From contig JAGCZH010000017.1 of assembly GCA_017960475.1 (NCBI GenBank), positions 1 through 64,000 of the forward strand: a DNA stretch of 64,000 nucleotides, in the 5' to 3' direction. The notes beneath the pieces were generated by a model, which saw only the letters and a list, made by a program, of their open reading frames with translations, was not told where the DNA came from and ran no database searches. Below are positions 51,287 to 59,862 of the stretch, one piece after another. The position numbers and the translations under genes are program-made. The stretch is from Bacteroidales bacterium. GTDB taxonomy: Bacteria; Bacteroidota; Bacteroidia; Bacteroidales; P3. Positions within the stretch are counted from its first letter, which is position 1, and every line of letters begins with the position of its first letter.

Positions 51287-52950
51287 TTTGCACCTTTCAT
51301 CAATTCCTCGGCGGTTTTGAGAGCGGCTTGCGATGGAGGTTCGGAAGAGAGCATTGTAGCGATCTCCTTTCTGCGCTCGTCGTGGGTAAGCAAACGGATG
51401 TTGGATGCTGTTGTTTCGTCGCTGACGTCTTTGTAAACTTTGTAATGTCGTTTGGCGTGGGCTGCTATTTGAGGCAAATGAGTGATGACTATTACCTGCA
51501 TGCTTTCAGCCATCAGCTGCATTATTCCACCCACTTTGACAGATATATCACCAGAGATGCCGGAGTCTATTTCGTCAAATATCACTGTTGGTAGTAGTCC
51601 ACTGCGGGCTGTAAGGGCCTTTATGGCCAACATCAGCCGTGACATCTCGCCGCCAGAGGCTACTTTGTCGAGTTCTCGCAGTTGTCCGCCTTTGTTGGCG
51701 TTGAAAAGCAGTTTGACATTGTCGCCACCAGAGGAACTATAGTTGGCACTTGGCTCTATGTCGGCTTTCAGAGTCGCGTTGCCCATGCCCAGGTCGCCTA
51801 GTAGAGGGATGATATCCTTTTCCAGATTTTTAGCGGCCTCTTTGCGTGCCGAGGTTAGTTTGGAGGCTTGACGCTGCAGTATTTTGTATGCTTTGTCGAC
51901 GGCCTCCATGGTCTTTTGTATCTCACGGTCGTTGTCGCAGGCTTGGTTCAACAGGTCGTCGAGATGTTGCTGCAAAGCAATAAGAGATTCAATATCGCTG
52001 ACGTTATGTTTCTTCTCGAGTCTGTATATGAGATCCAGACGCTCGTCGACTTCCTGTTGACGCAAAGGAGAGAAAGAGATTCCCTGATTGGCGCTGTCGA
52101 GAGTTGCCACGATGTCGTTTAGTTCGATGATAGCCGATTCAAGTCTTTCGTGCAAGGAATCCAGCTGAGGGTCGTATGGGGCTATTTTGCCAAGGGAAGT
52201 CTTGGCGGCATTAAGACGCGCCAGCGCCGAGTCTTCATCGCCGTCGCAGATATTCACCACTTGGGATAGAGATTGTTTTATCTCTTCCGCATTTGCCAGC
52301 AGAGAGGATTCCTGCTCCAATTTTCCTTGCTCATCGGAGACCAGGGAGGCTGCGGACAACTCGTCGAAGAGAAATTTGTTATAGTCGTAGTCTTTTCGGT
52401 TCTGTTGATCTTGGATGGTGAGTTGCTCCAGCTTCTGTTTCAGTGTTGTGTATTCTTGATAGGCCTCCTTGTATTCTGATAATGCTTTTTTGTCGTTTGA
52501 AAGGCTGTCGAGGAGAGAGGTCTGATAGCCGCTTTCGCCAAGAAGCAGAGTGGCGTGCTGAGAGTGAATGTCTATGATTCTTGCTCCAAGTTGTCGGAGA
52601 AATGTCACTTGCACAGGGGTGTCGTTCACAAAGGCACGGCTTTTGGCGGAGGGCAGTATCTCACGACGAATGATGATGGTGCCGTCTTCGTTATAGTCGA
52701 CATCGTTGGCGTCGAATAAGTCTTTCATCCTTTTCGATGTCACTTTAAACTGAGCCTCGACAATGCATTTGTGTTCAGGGTCGTGCAACACTTTGACATC
52801 GGCTCTTTGACCTAGCAATAGCGACAGAGCACCGAGCATGATAGATTTGCCGGCTCCGGTTTCGCCAGTAATGGCGACAAAGCCATCGCTGAAGTCAATA
52901 TCGCTGTGTTTTATGAGCGCATAATTCTCTATATGCAGGTGGTGTAACAT
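51283..52950 (-). CDS. recN: DNA repair protein RecN
   Basis: A 555-residue SMC-like ATPase for double-strand break repair. The N-terminal head has Walker A Gly-Glu-Thr-Gly-Ala-Gly-Lys-Ser (about 29-36), two coiled-coil arms lie in the middle (about 150-380), and the C-terminal head has the signature Ser-Gly-Gly-Glu-Met-Ser-Arg and Walker B Val-Ile-Phe-Asp-Glu-Ile-Asp-Ser-Gly. Length is normal. It lies 39 bases after sufS and overlaps the M23 gene by four bases. Confidence 0.95.
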   Translation of the reverse strand: MLHHLHIENYALIKHSDIDFSDGFVAITGETGAGKSIMLGALSLLLGQRADVKVLHDPEHKCIVEAQFKVTSKRMKDLFDANDVDYNEDGTIIIRREILPSAKSRAFVNDTPVQVTFLRQLGARIIDIHSQHATLLLGESGYQTSLLDSLSNDKKALSEYKEAYQEYTTLKQKLEQLTIQDQQNRKDYDYNKFLFDELSAASLVSDEQGKLEQESSLLANAEEIKQSLSQVVNICDGDEDSALARLNAAKTSLGKIAPYDPQLDSLHERLESAIIELNDIVATLDSANQGISFSPLRQQEVDERLDLIYRLEKKHNVSDIESLIALQQHLDDLLNQACDNDREIQKTMEAVDKAYKILQRQASKLTSARKEAAKNLEKDIIPLLGDLGMGNATLKADIEPSANYSSSGGDNVKLLFNANKGGQLRELDKVASGGEMSRLMLAIKALTARSGLLPTVIFDEIDSGISGDISVKVGGIMQLMAESMQVIVITHLPQIAAHAKRHYKVYKDVSDETTASNIRLLTHDERRKEIATMLSSEPPSQAALKTAEELMKGAK

Positions 52951-52989
52951 TGTTATTACTAGTTGGAATATGATGATCCTTATACAAGG

Positions 52990-54195
52990 TTATTGTAACA
53001 TGGGTGCTATGCGTTGGAGAGCCTGGATGAACAGGTCGATTTCCTCGCGAGTGTTGTAAACAGCAAAGGAGGCACGAACTGTGCCGGGTATCTTGTATCG
53101 GTCCATTATGGGTTGGGTGCAATGGTGCCCTGTGCGGACGGCAATGCCCAGTTTGTCAAGCAGAGTGCCTACGTCATAAGGATGTGTGTCACCGATAAGG
53201 AAGGAAATCACTGATGTTTTGTGCGGAGCGACGCCGAAAAAGCGAATGCCTTCTATTTCCCGCAGTTGTTGTGAAGCATAGTCGGTAAGCATTTTCTCAT
53301 GTGCCGCAATGTTGTCTATGCCGCACAGGTTCATAAAGTCGATGGCGGCTTTAAGTCCAAGAACATCCCCCACCGAAGGTGTGCCAGCTTCGAACTTGAA
53401 AGGCAATTCATTGTATGTTGTTTTTTCGAAGGTAACCTCTTTTATCATCTCGCCGCCGCCTTGATAGGGAGGCATTTCATTGAGCAGCTCTTCTTTGCCG
53501 TACATCACGCCGACACCCATAGGGGCGTACATCTTGTGCCCTGAGAAGCAGTAGAAGTCGCACCCGAGGGATTGCACGTCGACGGCCATGTGCGAAATAG
53601 ACTGGGCTCCATCGACAAGAACCGGAATATTGTGGCTATGGGCTATTTTTACTATCTCCGCTATGGGATTTATGGTACCCAGAGTGTTGCTTACATGGTT
53701 TACCGCAATAAGACGTGTCTTGGCGTTAATGAGATTTTCCAATGCGTTGAGGTCAAGAATGCCCTCGTCACTGAAGGGAATGACACGGAGGTGTCCTCCG
53801 AGCCTCTCGCATGCCAGCTGCCATGGCACGATGTTGCTATGGTGCTCCATCCCGGAGACAATTATCTCGTCGCCATTGTTTAGAAAACGCTGACAGAAAG
53901 AGGCTGCGACGAGGTTGATACTCTCTGTTGTGCCTCTGGTAAAAACAATCTCATGACTGTGTTTCGCGTTGATGAAAAGCCTGACAGCTTCACGGGTCTG
54001 CTCATAACAATCTGTTGCCTTGGCGGCAAGATAGTGAGCTCCGCGGTGAATGTTGCTGTTGAGAGTGGTATAGTAGCTATTCAGAGCGTCTATGACACTT
54101 TGAGGCTTCTGTGTTGTGGCGGCGTTGTCGAAATAAATGAGAGGCTTGCCGTACACGGTTTGGTCTAGTATAGGGAAAAGAGATCGGATATCCAC
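52990..54195 (-). CDS. sufS: Cysteine desulfurase SufS
   Basis: A 401-residue PLP enzyme that releases sulfur from cysteine for iron-sulfur clusters. The PLP lysine lies in Cys-Phe-Ser-Gly-His-Lys (about 221-226), and the catalytic Cys in Arg-Thr-Gly-His-His-Cys (about 359-364). Class II (SufS) features such as the Asn-His-Val-Ser-Asn-Thr-Leu-Gly motif and the short loop around the Cys distinguish it from IscS. Other suf genes are not adjacent. The gene precedes recN in a minus-strand operon. Confidence 0.93.
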   Translation of the reverse strand: MDIRSLFPILDQTVYGKPLIYFDNAATTQKPQSVIDALNSYYTTLNSNIHRGAHYLAAKATDCYEQTREAVRLFINAKHSHEIVFTRGTTESINLVAASFCQRFLNNGDEIIVSGMEHHSNIVPWQLACERLGGHLRVIPFSDEGILDLNALENLINAKTRLIAVNHVSNTLGTINPIAEIVKIAHSHNIPVLVDGAQSISHMAVDVQSLGCDFYCFSGHKMYAPMGVGVMYGKEELLNEMPPYQGGGEMIKEVTFEKTTYNELPFKFEAGTPSVGDVLGLKAAIDFMNLCGIDNIAAHEKMLTDYASQQLREIEGIRFFGVAPHKTSVISFLIGDTHPYDVGTLLDKLGIAVRTGHHCTQPIMDRYKIPGTVRASFAVYNTREEIDLFIQALQRIAPMLQ

Positions 54196-54228
54196 GTTTG
54201 TTATTGTTTAGAGATAGTGTTTTGAAAA

Positions 54229-54390
54229 TCAGATCTGTTTGTATTTGAAAAACATAAGAACCAAATAGATTATCATGGCCAGCAATAAAAGGTAGAAAGC
54301 CCAACTGCATCCAGCTTTGGGAAGGGGTCTGTCTTTACGCAGGAACATTCGTTTCCACTCAAACTGTCCTTTATTGTTGTCGTTGTCCAT
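54229..54390 (-). CDS. 53-residue single-span membrane peptide between dedA and sufS
   Basis: A short gene fits the 222-base gap between dedA and sufS with 27 and 33 bases to its neighbours. The peptide has a charged N-terminus (residues 1-26 with Gln-Phe-Glu-Trp-Lys-Arg-Met-Phe-Leu-Arg), a Cys at 28, a hydrophobic helix (about 29-47) and a basic end (Lys-Tyr-Lys-Gln-Ile). Spacing, strand and a sensible topology argue for a real gene. No family recognised. Confidence 0.65.
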   Translation of the reverse strand: MDNDNNKGQFEWKRMFLRKDRPLPKAGCSWAFYLLLLAMIIYLVLMFFKYKQI

Positions 54391-54417
54391 GATGGTGCTC
54401 TGTCCGTTGTTTTTTTG

Positions 54418-55344
54418 TTATTGCTGATTGATGGCTTTAGTTTTTCTTTTTTTAATAATGGCACGTATGACAATGAAGGCAACCGCGACGACAAAAACGA
54501 TGATGATGATTTTTGAAAGTAGGCTGCTATATTTGTATATAAATTCCATACCTCCTGCTTTGACGGCGAGGAAACCCAACAGGCCTAGGATGCAGTTCCA
54601 TATTCCAGCTCCGATGAAGGTGAAAAGGGTAAATGTGCCGAAATTCATACGCGACAGACCTGCGGGGATTGAGATAAGCTGGCGGATGACAGGAATAAGA
54701 CGTCCGACAAGAGTGCTCACCACGCCATGTTCGTTGAAATACTTTTCGGCTCTTTCCATTTTTTCACCCGAAAGTCTGAGGAGATGACCCAGTTTGCTGT
54801 CGGCGAACTTGTATATTATGGGGCGTCCAAGCCACAATGACAGGAAATAGTTGATGTATGCTCCTAACAAAGCGCCCAGAGTACCCACTAACACAATAAG
54901 CCATATTTTCATGTCGTTGGGCGTGGCAGGATCGGCGGCGACCATGGCTGCGGGAGGGATTACTATCTCTGATGGGAAGGGGACGAAAGAACTCTCTATT
55001 GCCATCAAAGTGCCAACGGCGAGATAACTGACGTTATTGCCGTACCATTGTACCACTTTGGCGACCCATCCATGATAGTGTGTGTCGGCGGTAGTGAATT
55101 CTTCTTCCGTCAAATCGGATTTGCCTATTTGATGCTCTCCATCCTGATTGCTATTTCCAATAACGCCCATATTGATGGCTGTCAACGCAGCTTCAGCCTC
55201 GGCGACTTCAGTACTGTCCATCTCTTGGGCAATGAACGGTTGCTCCTCGATTTCAAATTGGCGGAGTTTCTCTTCGTCATTCTGTGCGAACACACAGGGC
55301 AGAAATACCCATAAGAGAAGAATTGTGGCAAATATTTTTTTCAT
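54418..55344 (-). CDS. DedA-family membrane protein with N-terminal extension
   Basis: DedA/VTT proteins are inner-membrane transporters or scramblases, several of which move undecaprenyl phosphate. The 308-residue protein has the family region from about residue 95, with Glu-Ser-Ser-Phe-Val-Pro-Phe-Pro-Ser-Glu, a Gly-Arg-Leu-Ile-Pro-Val-Ile-Arg-Gln segment and several membrane helices. Unusually it begins with a signal peptide (1-20) and an 70-residue acidic extracytoplasmic segment. It lies 18 bases after the TPR gene. Confidence 0.88.
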   Translation of the reverse strand: MKKIFATILLLWVFLPCVFAQNDEEKLRQFEIEEQPFIAQEMDSTEVAEAEAALTAINMGVIGNSNQDGEHQIGKSDLTEEEFTTADTHYHGWVAKVVQWYGNNVSYLAVGTLMAIESSFVPFPSEIVIPPAAMVAADPATPNDMKIWLIVLVGTLGALLGAYINYFLSLWLGRPIIYKFADSKLGHLLRLSGEKMERAEKYFNEHGVVSTLVGRLIPVIRQLISIPAGLSRMNFGTFTLFTFIGAGIWNCILGLLGFLAVKAGGMEFIYKYSSLLSKIIIIVFVVAVAFIVIRAIIKKRKTKAINQQ

Positions 55345-55362
55345 AGGGATACTCGTTCCTTG

Positions 55363-56778
55363 TTATTTGTTTTTTTCTTGAATGTGTGAGTTGATAATGC
55401 TCAATACGTCAATGTCGTAACCCAACGCAGGACAATAGCCCAGCAGGTCGAAGGCGCCATTCTCGTTGTCGTATATACAGGCTCTCACCGCATTGAACAA
55501 CATATTGCGACGACCGGTGTGGTAGTAGCAAAGCGCCAACCGTTTGTTGAATTCCAGTACCAACTCGCAGTTCAACAAACCTTTGTTGAGGATATCGATG
55601 GCATCGTCGTATTTCTCGAGCATGATTTTATAGTCGGCGAGAGCCAGCCATCCTTGTTCAAAGTCGGTATAGAAAGGTATGGCAAGATTGAAGAACCTGT
55701 CGGCATTCTCGTGATCGCCAATTTCGGCATAAATAAGTGCCAAAGTGGTAAGGTAGGATGGTGACTCGGGGTCTATCCTTAGTGCTCGTTTGGAGCAGTC
55801 AATAGCAGTTGAGTAGTCTTGCATTATGCCGTAGCATGAGGCCAATGCGTTCCATGCCTCGGCAAAGAAAGAGTCTTCATTTATCGCTTTCCTGTAATAG
55901 GTGGCGGCAGTTTGAACGTTGTTTTGGGATCTGAAAATCTCGCCAATCTGAAAATAGACTGTGGCTTTATCTTCGGTGTGGTTGCAGGCTTCGTGCATCG
56001 CTGCCACGGCTTCGTCGGGTTTGTTCAATGCCATCTGACATGATGCCATCTGTGTGTAGGCGTAATAGTATTCCGCATCGATGGCTATGGCGTATTGATA
56101 GGCGTCGATAGCTCGTTCATAGAGCTCTTCGGCGACGAATGCCTCACCCAAGCAGAACCATCCTGTTTTGGAATAGGGGTTGTCTTCGATAAAGCGTTGG
56201 AAATATTTAATCCATTGCTCTACTAATCCATCTGCCTCGTAGCAGTTGGCAAGTTGATATATTGAGTGTTCGTCGTTTGGGTTGATGCGCAGAGCTTTGC
56301 GGTAATAGTTGCGAGCCTCGGCGCGTTGGTCCATTTTGACATATTCGTCGGCGATGTTGCTGTAAACAATGCCAAGTTCAAACCCATCGACGGTGGCTTT
56401 ATGATAATATTGTATTGCTTTGCGAGGTTGGTCAAGAGCGCTGTACACCATACCAAGAGCATAAAGCACATCGGTGTCGTCGGGCTCTAATTGTTCCAGC
56501 TGTTTAAGTATGCTGAGTGCCTCGTCGTAACGTTCCTGGAGATGAAGCAAATGTACGCGACGCAGTTTTATCTCGGTGGAGTCTGGGAATAGTTTTTCGC
56601 TGTATTGAACCGACTTTTCCAGCATGTCGTGGTCTGCTGTCTCAAGATAGAAGTCGATGATTGTCTCCAGTTGGTCGACGTCGTAATAGCGGCTGTCGCC
56701 CTTTTTGTCCATTGCTTCAAAGTTAAGGACAAGACTTTTTACTTCTCTTCGTTGGTTTTTAAATCGGTCTTTTTTCAT
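55363..56778 (-). CDS. Tetratricopeptide-repeat protein
   Basis: A 471-residue cytoplasmic protein built from about eleven TPR units (from residue 40 on, each with the Ala-x-x-x-Tyr/Phe and Pro spacing), probably a scaffold. I place the start at 56778 (Met-Lys-Lys-Asp) rather than 56847: the promoter box at 56845-56852 would lie over the upstream start, leaving no room for a leader. The gene is followed by dedA after 18 bases. Confidence 0.85.
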   Translation of the reverse strand: MKKDRFKNQRREVKSLVLNFEAMDKKGDSRYYDVDQLETIIDFYLETADHDMLEKSVQYSEKLFPDSTEIKLRRVHLLHLQERYDEALSILKQLEQLEPDDTDVLYALGMVYSALDQPRKAIQYYHKATVDGFELGIVYSNIADEYVKMDQRAEARNYYRKALRINPNDEHSIYQLANCYEADGLVEQWIKYFQRFIEDNPYSKTGWFCLGEAFVAEELYERAIDAYQYAIAIDAEYYYAYTQMASCQMALNKPDEAVAAMHEACNHTEDKATVYFQIGEIFRSQNNVQTAATYYRKAINEDSFFAEAWNALASCYGIMQDYSTAIDCSKRALRIDPESPSYLTTLALIYAEIGDHENADRFFNLAIPFYTDFEQGWLALADYKIMLEKYDDAIDILNKGLLNCELVLEFNKRLALCYYHTGRRNMLFNAVRACIYDNENGAFDLLGYCPALGYDIDVLSIINSHIQEKNK

Positions 56779-56844
56779 TTTCTTATGTGTAGTTGTTTGT
56801 ATATCATGGGCTTGAGTGTTGGTATGCCACTGATGTACGAAATA

Positions 56845-56852
56845 CAAATGTA
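56845..56852 (-). promoter_or_regulatory. Candidate promoter of the TPR-dedA-sufS-recN operon
   Basis: Minus-strand TACATTTG, a TAnnTTTG match. Transcription would begin near 56838, 60 bases before the chosen TPR start. Its position supports the shorter TPR gene. Confidence 0.55.
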
Positions 56853-56906
56853 CACATTATTATTCAACGCTTTTGTGTCTTTGTAAAAGATTTATTAGCA
56901 GTGTTT

Positions 56907-57335
56907 TCAACAATTTTTGTTGAGCGAATACTCCACAGCGAGCTTATAGCCTGCCAGTCCCAAGCCGCAAATCATTCCTTGGCAGGCGGAAGTGATATAG
57001 GAGTGGTGGCGATATTCTTCTCGGGCAAAGATGTTGCTGAGGTGGACCTCAATTTTTTGTGCAGGAACGCTGAGCAGAGCGTCGCGAAGCGCTATGGATG
57101 TGTGGCTATAGCCACCCATATTGACGATGAGAGTGTCACAGTTAAAACCCGCATGTTGAATCTCGTTGATGAGTTCGCCCTCCACGTTGCTTTGGAAGTA
57201 GTTGATTGTGATATCGGGGAACTGTTTTCTCAAAGTGTCAATAGCCTCGTTCATTGTTGTGGAGCCATACACCTCAGGCTCGCGACCCCCGATAAGGTTA
57301 AGATTGGGTCCGTTGATGATTTCGATGGTTTTCAA
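56907..57335 (-). CDS. aroQ: Type II 3-dehydroquinate dehydratase
   Basis: Converts 3-dehydroquinate to 3-dehydroshikimate. The protein opens with the family start Ile-Ile-Asn-Gly-Pro-Asn-Leu-Asn-Leu, and has Asn-Met-Gly-Gly-Tyr-Ser-His-Thr-Ser (catalytic region) and Glu-Val-His-Leu-Ser-Asn. No ATG is available; I choose the TTG at 57335 (142 residues), which gives the usual Met-Lys-x-Ile-x-Ile-Ile-Asn beginning, over the TTG at 57347. It follows gdhA but is separated by a terminator. Confidence 0.92.
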   Translation of the reverse strand: MKTIEIINGPNLNLIGGREPEVYGSTTMNEAIDTLRKQFPDITINYFQSNVEGELINEIQHAGFNCDTLIVNMGGYSHTSIALRDALLSVPAQKIEVHLSNIFAREEYRHHSYITSACQGMICGLGLAGYKLAVEYSLNKNC

Positions 57336-57365
57336 GATACAGAACAATTAATTATAATTAAAAAT

Positions 57366-57394
57366 GAAAGACCGTCCAAGGAGGACGGTCTTTC
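57366..57394 (-). terminator. Terminator of gdhA
   Basis: On the minus strand a perfect 12-bp stem, GAAAGACCGTCC with GGACGGTCTTTC and a five-base loop, is followed by ATTTTTAATT. It ends gdhA transcription between gdhA and aroQ. Confidence 0.85.
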
Positions 57395-57422
57395 TATTGG
57401 ATTATGTTTTGACCCAAGAGTA

Positions 57423-58766
57423 TTAGATGATACCCTGAGCAACCATAGCCTTAGCAACGCGCATGAAGCCAGCGATGTTGGCACCCTTAACGTAGTTGAT
57501 GGTACCGTTTTTCTCCTTGCCATGCTCAACGCACATGTCATAGATGTTGTTCATGATGGTGTGGAGATTCTTGTCGACCTCTTCAGCAGTCCAGTTGCGG
57601 TGTTCAGCGTTCTGGCAGATTTCGAGACCAGAGGTGGCAACACCACCAGCGTTGACAGCCTTACCAGGACCGAAGGGTATTTTAGCCTTCTGGATGGCAG
57701 CGATAGCGGCGGGCTGGCAACCCATGTTGGAAACCTCAGCAACGTATTTTACGCCGTTCTTGATAAGCATCTTGGCATCCTTCTCGTCGAGTTCGTTCTG
57801 GAATGCGCAAGGCATAGCGATGTCGCACTTCACGCTCCAAGCTTTCTTGCCTGCGGTGAACTTGGCGAGTTTCGGGAACTTCTTGGCCATATCCTCAACT
57901 TTGTTGCGGTTGCTGGCGCGCATGTCGAGCATGTAGTCGATCATCTTCTTGTTGATACCGTCGGGAATCTCGCAGACACCGTCGGGACCAGAGATGGCGA
58001 CAACCTTGGCACCAAGCTCGGTGGCCTTGATGGCAGCACCCCAAGCAACGTTACCGAAGCCAGAGAGAGCAATCTTCTTGCCCTTCATGGTGTCTTTCTG
58101 CTGTTTCACCATGCGCTCGACAAAGTAGATGGCGCCGAAGCCAGTAGCCTCGGGACGGATGAGGGAACCACCCCAGCCGTAGCTCTTGCCGGTGAGAGCA
58201 CCAGTGGAGTGCTCGCGAGCAAGTTTCTTGTAGGCACCGTACATGTAGCCAATCTCACGGCCGCCAACTCCGACGTCACCGGCAGGGCTGTCCTGATCGG
58301 GACCGATGTTGCGCCACAGCTCATACATGAAGGCCTGGCAGAAACGCATGATTTCGGCGTCGCTCTTTCCGACGGGGTCGAAATCGGAACCACCCTTACC
58401 ACCGCCGAGAGGCAGCATGGTGAGGCTGTTCTTGAAGATCTGCTCGAAACCGAGGAATTTCAACATTGAAACGTTGACAGCTTTGTGGAAGCGGAGACCG
58501 CCTTTGTATGCGCCGAGAGCGGCGTTGAACTGAACGCGGTAGCCAAGGTTGGTGCAAACTTCACCCTTGTCGTTTACCCAAGTCACGCGGAAAGTGAAGA
58601 TACGGTCGGGCTCAACAATACGCTCGACGATCTTAGCAGCCTCGAATTCGGGGTGCTTGTTGTATTCTTCCTCGATGGTCTCCAAGACCTCGCGTACAGC
58701 CTGTAAGTACTCATTTTCGCCCGGATGTTTGGCTTCCAGGTTAGCCATAATTTCTTTTACTTTCAT
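57423..58766 (-). CDS. gdhA: Glutamate dehydrogenase, hexameric type
   Basis: Interconverts glutamate with 2-oxoglutarate and ammonia. The 447 residues match the bacterial 50-kDa type, probably NADP-dependent. The catalytic lysine region Pro-Leu-Gly-Gly-Gly-Lys-Gly-Gly (about 119-126) and the nucleotide motif Gly-Phe-Gly-Asn-Val-Ala-Trp-Gly are visible. Strong codon bias suggests high expression. It has its own promoter box (58812-58819) and terminator (57366-57394), so it is a single-gene unit. In an amino-acid fermenter it can work in the catabolic direction. Confidence 0.96.
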   Translation of the reverse strand: MKVKEIMANLEAKHPGENEYLQAVREVLETIEEEYNKHPEFEAAKIVERIVEPDRIFTFRVTWVNDKGEVCTNLGYRVQFNAALGAYKGGLRFHKAVNVSMLKFLGFEQIFKNSLTMLPLGGGKGGSDFDPVGKSDAEIMRFCQAFMYELWRNIGPDQDSPAGDVGVGGREIGYMYGAYKKLAREHSTGALTGKSYGWGGSLIRPEATGFGAIYFVERMVKQQKDTMKGKKIALSGFGNVAWGAAIKATELGAKVVAISGPDGVCEIPDGINKKMIDYMLDMRASNRNKVEDMAKKFPKLAKFTAGKKAWSVKCDIAMPCAFQNELDEKDAKMLIKNGVKYVAEVSNMGCQPAAIAAIQKAKIPFGPGKAVNAGGVATSGLEICQNAEHRNWTAEEVDKNLHTIMNNIYDMCVEHGKEKNGTINYVKGANIAGFMRVAKAMVAQGII

Positions 58767-58811
58767 GGTATTTAGTTATTTATAATAAAATTTTATTTTG
58801 ATTTGTGGCAA

Positions 58812-58819
58812 CAAATGTA
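58812..58819 (-). promoter_or_regulatory. Candidate promoter of gdhA
   Basis: Minus-strand TACATTTG (TAnnTTTG), 46 bases before the gdhA start; the upstream region is AT-rich without a clear TTTG. Confidence 0.55.
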
Positions 58820-58868
58820 CTAATTTTTATTAAAATAAAAATATTTTTTTAGAAATAATTATGTCAAA

Positions 58869-59678
58869 TTACATATGACACTGATGTACAAAACTTTGTA
58901 TTCTGTTTTTTACATATTCCCTTTCTTCAATGAAAGACATGTGTGCAACCCCGTCTAAAAGCAATAGTTCGGCCTTGTGAGGCAATGTGGCTTGAGAGAG
59001 GCCTAATTCGAGAGGTATGCGGCTGTCGTTCTTGCCATAAATGAAGAGCACAGGAGAGGTGAGATTACATAGAGTCTGAAGCCGGGATGTGCGTACTTTC
59101 ATGCCTCTCTGGGCCGCAATTATTCCCTCTTCGCGAGTCTCTAAGCATTGGTCACGCAACTCTTTGATATCAGAGGCTAGGTATTCTTTTTTAGAATCGT
59201 CAAAGAGATTGGTTATGAAGTCTACAATGAAGCCTGCCCGATTTTGGTGCACCTGTCTGCAGACTTCGTCACGTTGGCGCCGTTTGTCTTCATTGTCGGC
59301 CATGGCATGGGAATGAAGCAGGATTAATCCGTTGAGCATGTAGCTGTAATGGGATGCGAATGCTAACGCCACATATCCGCCTAATGAATGGCCTGCCATA
59401 GTGCAACGTTCTACTCCGGCCTCATCAAGTACGGCTTTTACCGCATTGGCCATGAAGTCCATAGTGTGAACATCGGAGAAGGTGTCGCTGTAGCCATGTC
59501 CAGGCAAATCAATAGTGATTACTCTCATGTGACGCATATATGACAACGTCAAAGAGCTCCACACAGCTAAATTTTGCAGAAAGCCATGTAGAAGTACTAG
59601 AGTCTCGGTATTGCCGCGACCTTCGTCACGATAATGTAACTCTCGGTTTTCGAATGAGATAACTTTGTGTCTCTCCAT
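58869..59678 (-). CDS. Alpha/beta hydrolase
   Basis: I use the start at 59678 (269 residues), since the promoter box at 59702-59709 lies inside the longer frame that starts at 59744. The fold is clear: oxyanion region Leu-Leu-His-Gly-Phe (about 28-32), nucleophile elbow Gly-His-Ser-Leu-Gly-Gly (Ser near 97), the acid near Gly-Lys-Asn-Asp-Ser-Arg, and a late His in Val-Ala-His-Met. It resembles general esterase/lipase members; the substrate is not predictable. Cytoplasmic. Confidence 0.88.
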   Translation of the reverse strand: MERHKVISFENRELHYRDEGRGNTETLVLLHGFLQNLAVWSSLTLSYMRHMRVITIDLPGHGYSDTFSDVHTMDFMANAVKAVLDEAGVERCTMAGHSLGGYVALAFASHYSYMLNGLILLHSHAMADNEDKRRQRDEVCRQVHQNRAGFIVDFITNLFDDSKKEYLASDIKELRDQCLETREEGIIAAQRGMKVRTSRLQTLCNLTSPVLFIYGKNDSRIPLELGLSQATLPHKAELLLLDGVAHMSFIEEREYVKNRIQSFVHQCHM

Positions 59679-59701
59679 TGTGCGATTGGTTTTAACGACT
59701 A

Positions 59702-59709
59702 CAAAAATA
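59702..59709 (-). promoter_or_regulatory. Candidate promoter of the alpha/beta hydrolase
   Basis: Minus-strand TATTTTTG, a TAnnTTTG match, 24 bases before the chosen start codon. Confidence 0.5.
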
Positions 59710-59862
59710 CATCTTATTTTGTGGAGAATAGTCGTTGACAACAAAAAGAAATCCGCAACCGATTGTTAATAAAAGCGAAAGAGAAAAGAAGACCCTCTCC
59801 CATTTTTTTGTCAAGCCAGAAGGGGTTATAAGGATATTGTAATCCGTTTGACCCGGGAGAGT

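Noticed and set aside
56793-58469. Plus-strand open frame of 558 codons opposite aroQ and gdhA
   Set aside because: It is the mirror of two clear minus-strand enzymes with strong codon bias; its protein shows no fold of its own, and long antisense frames are expected opposite biased genes.
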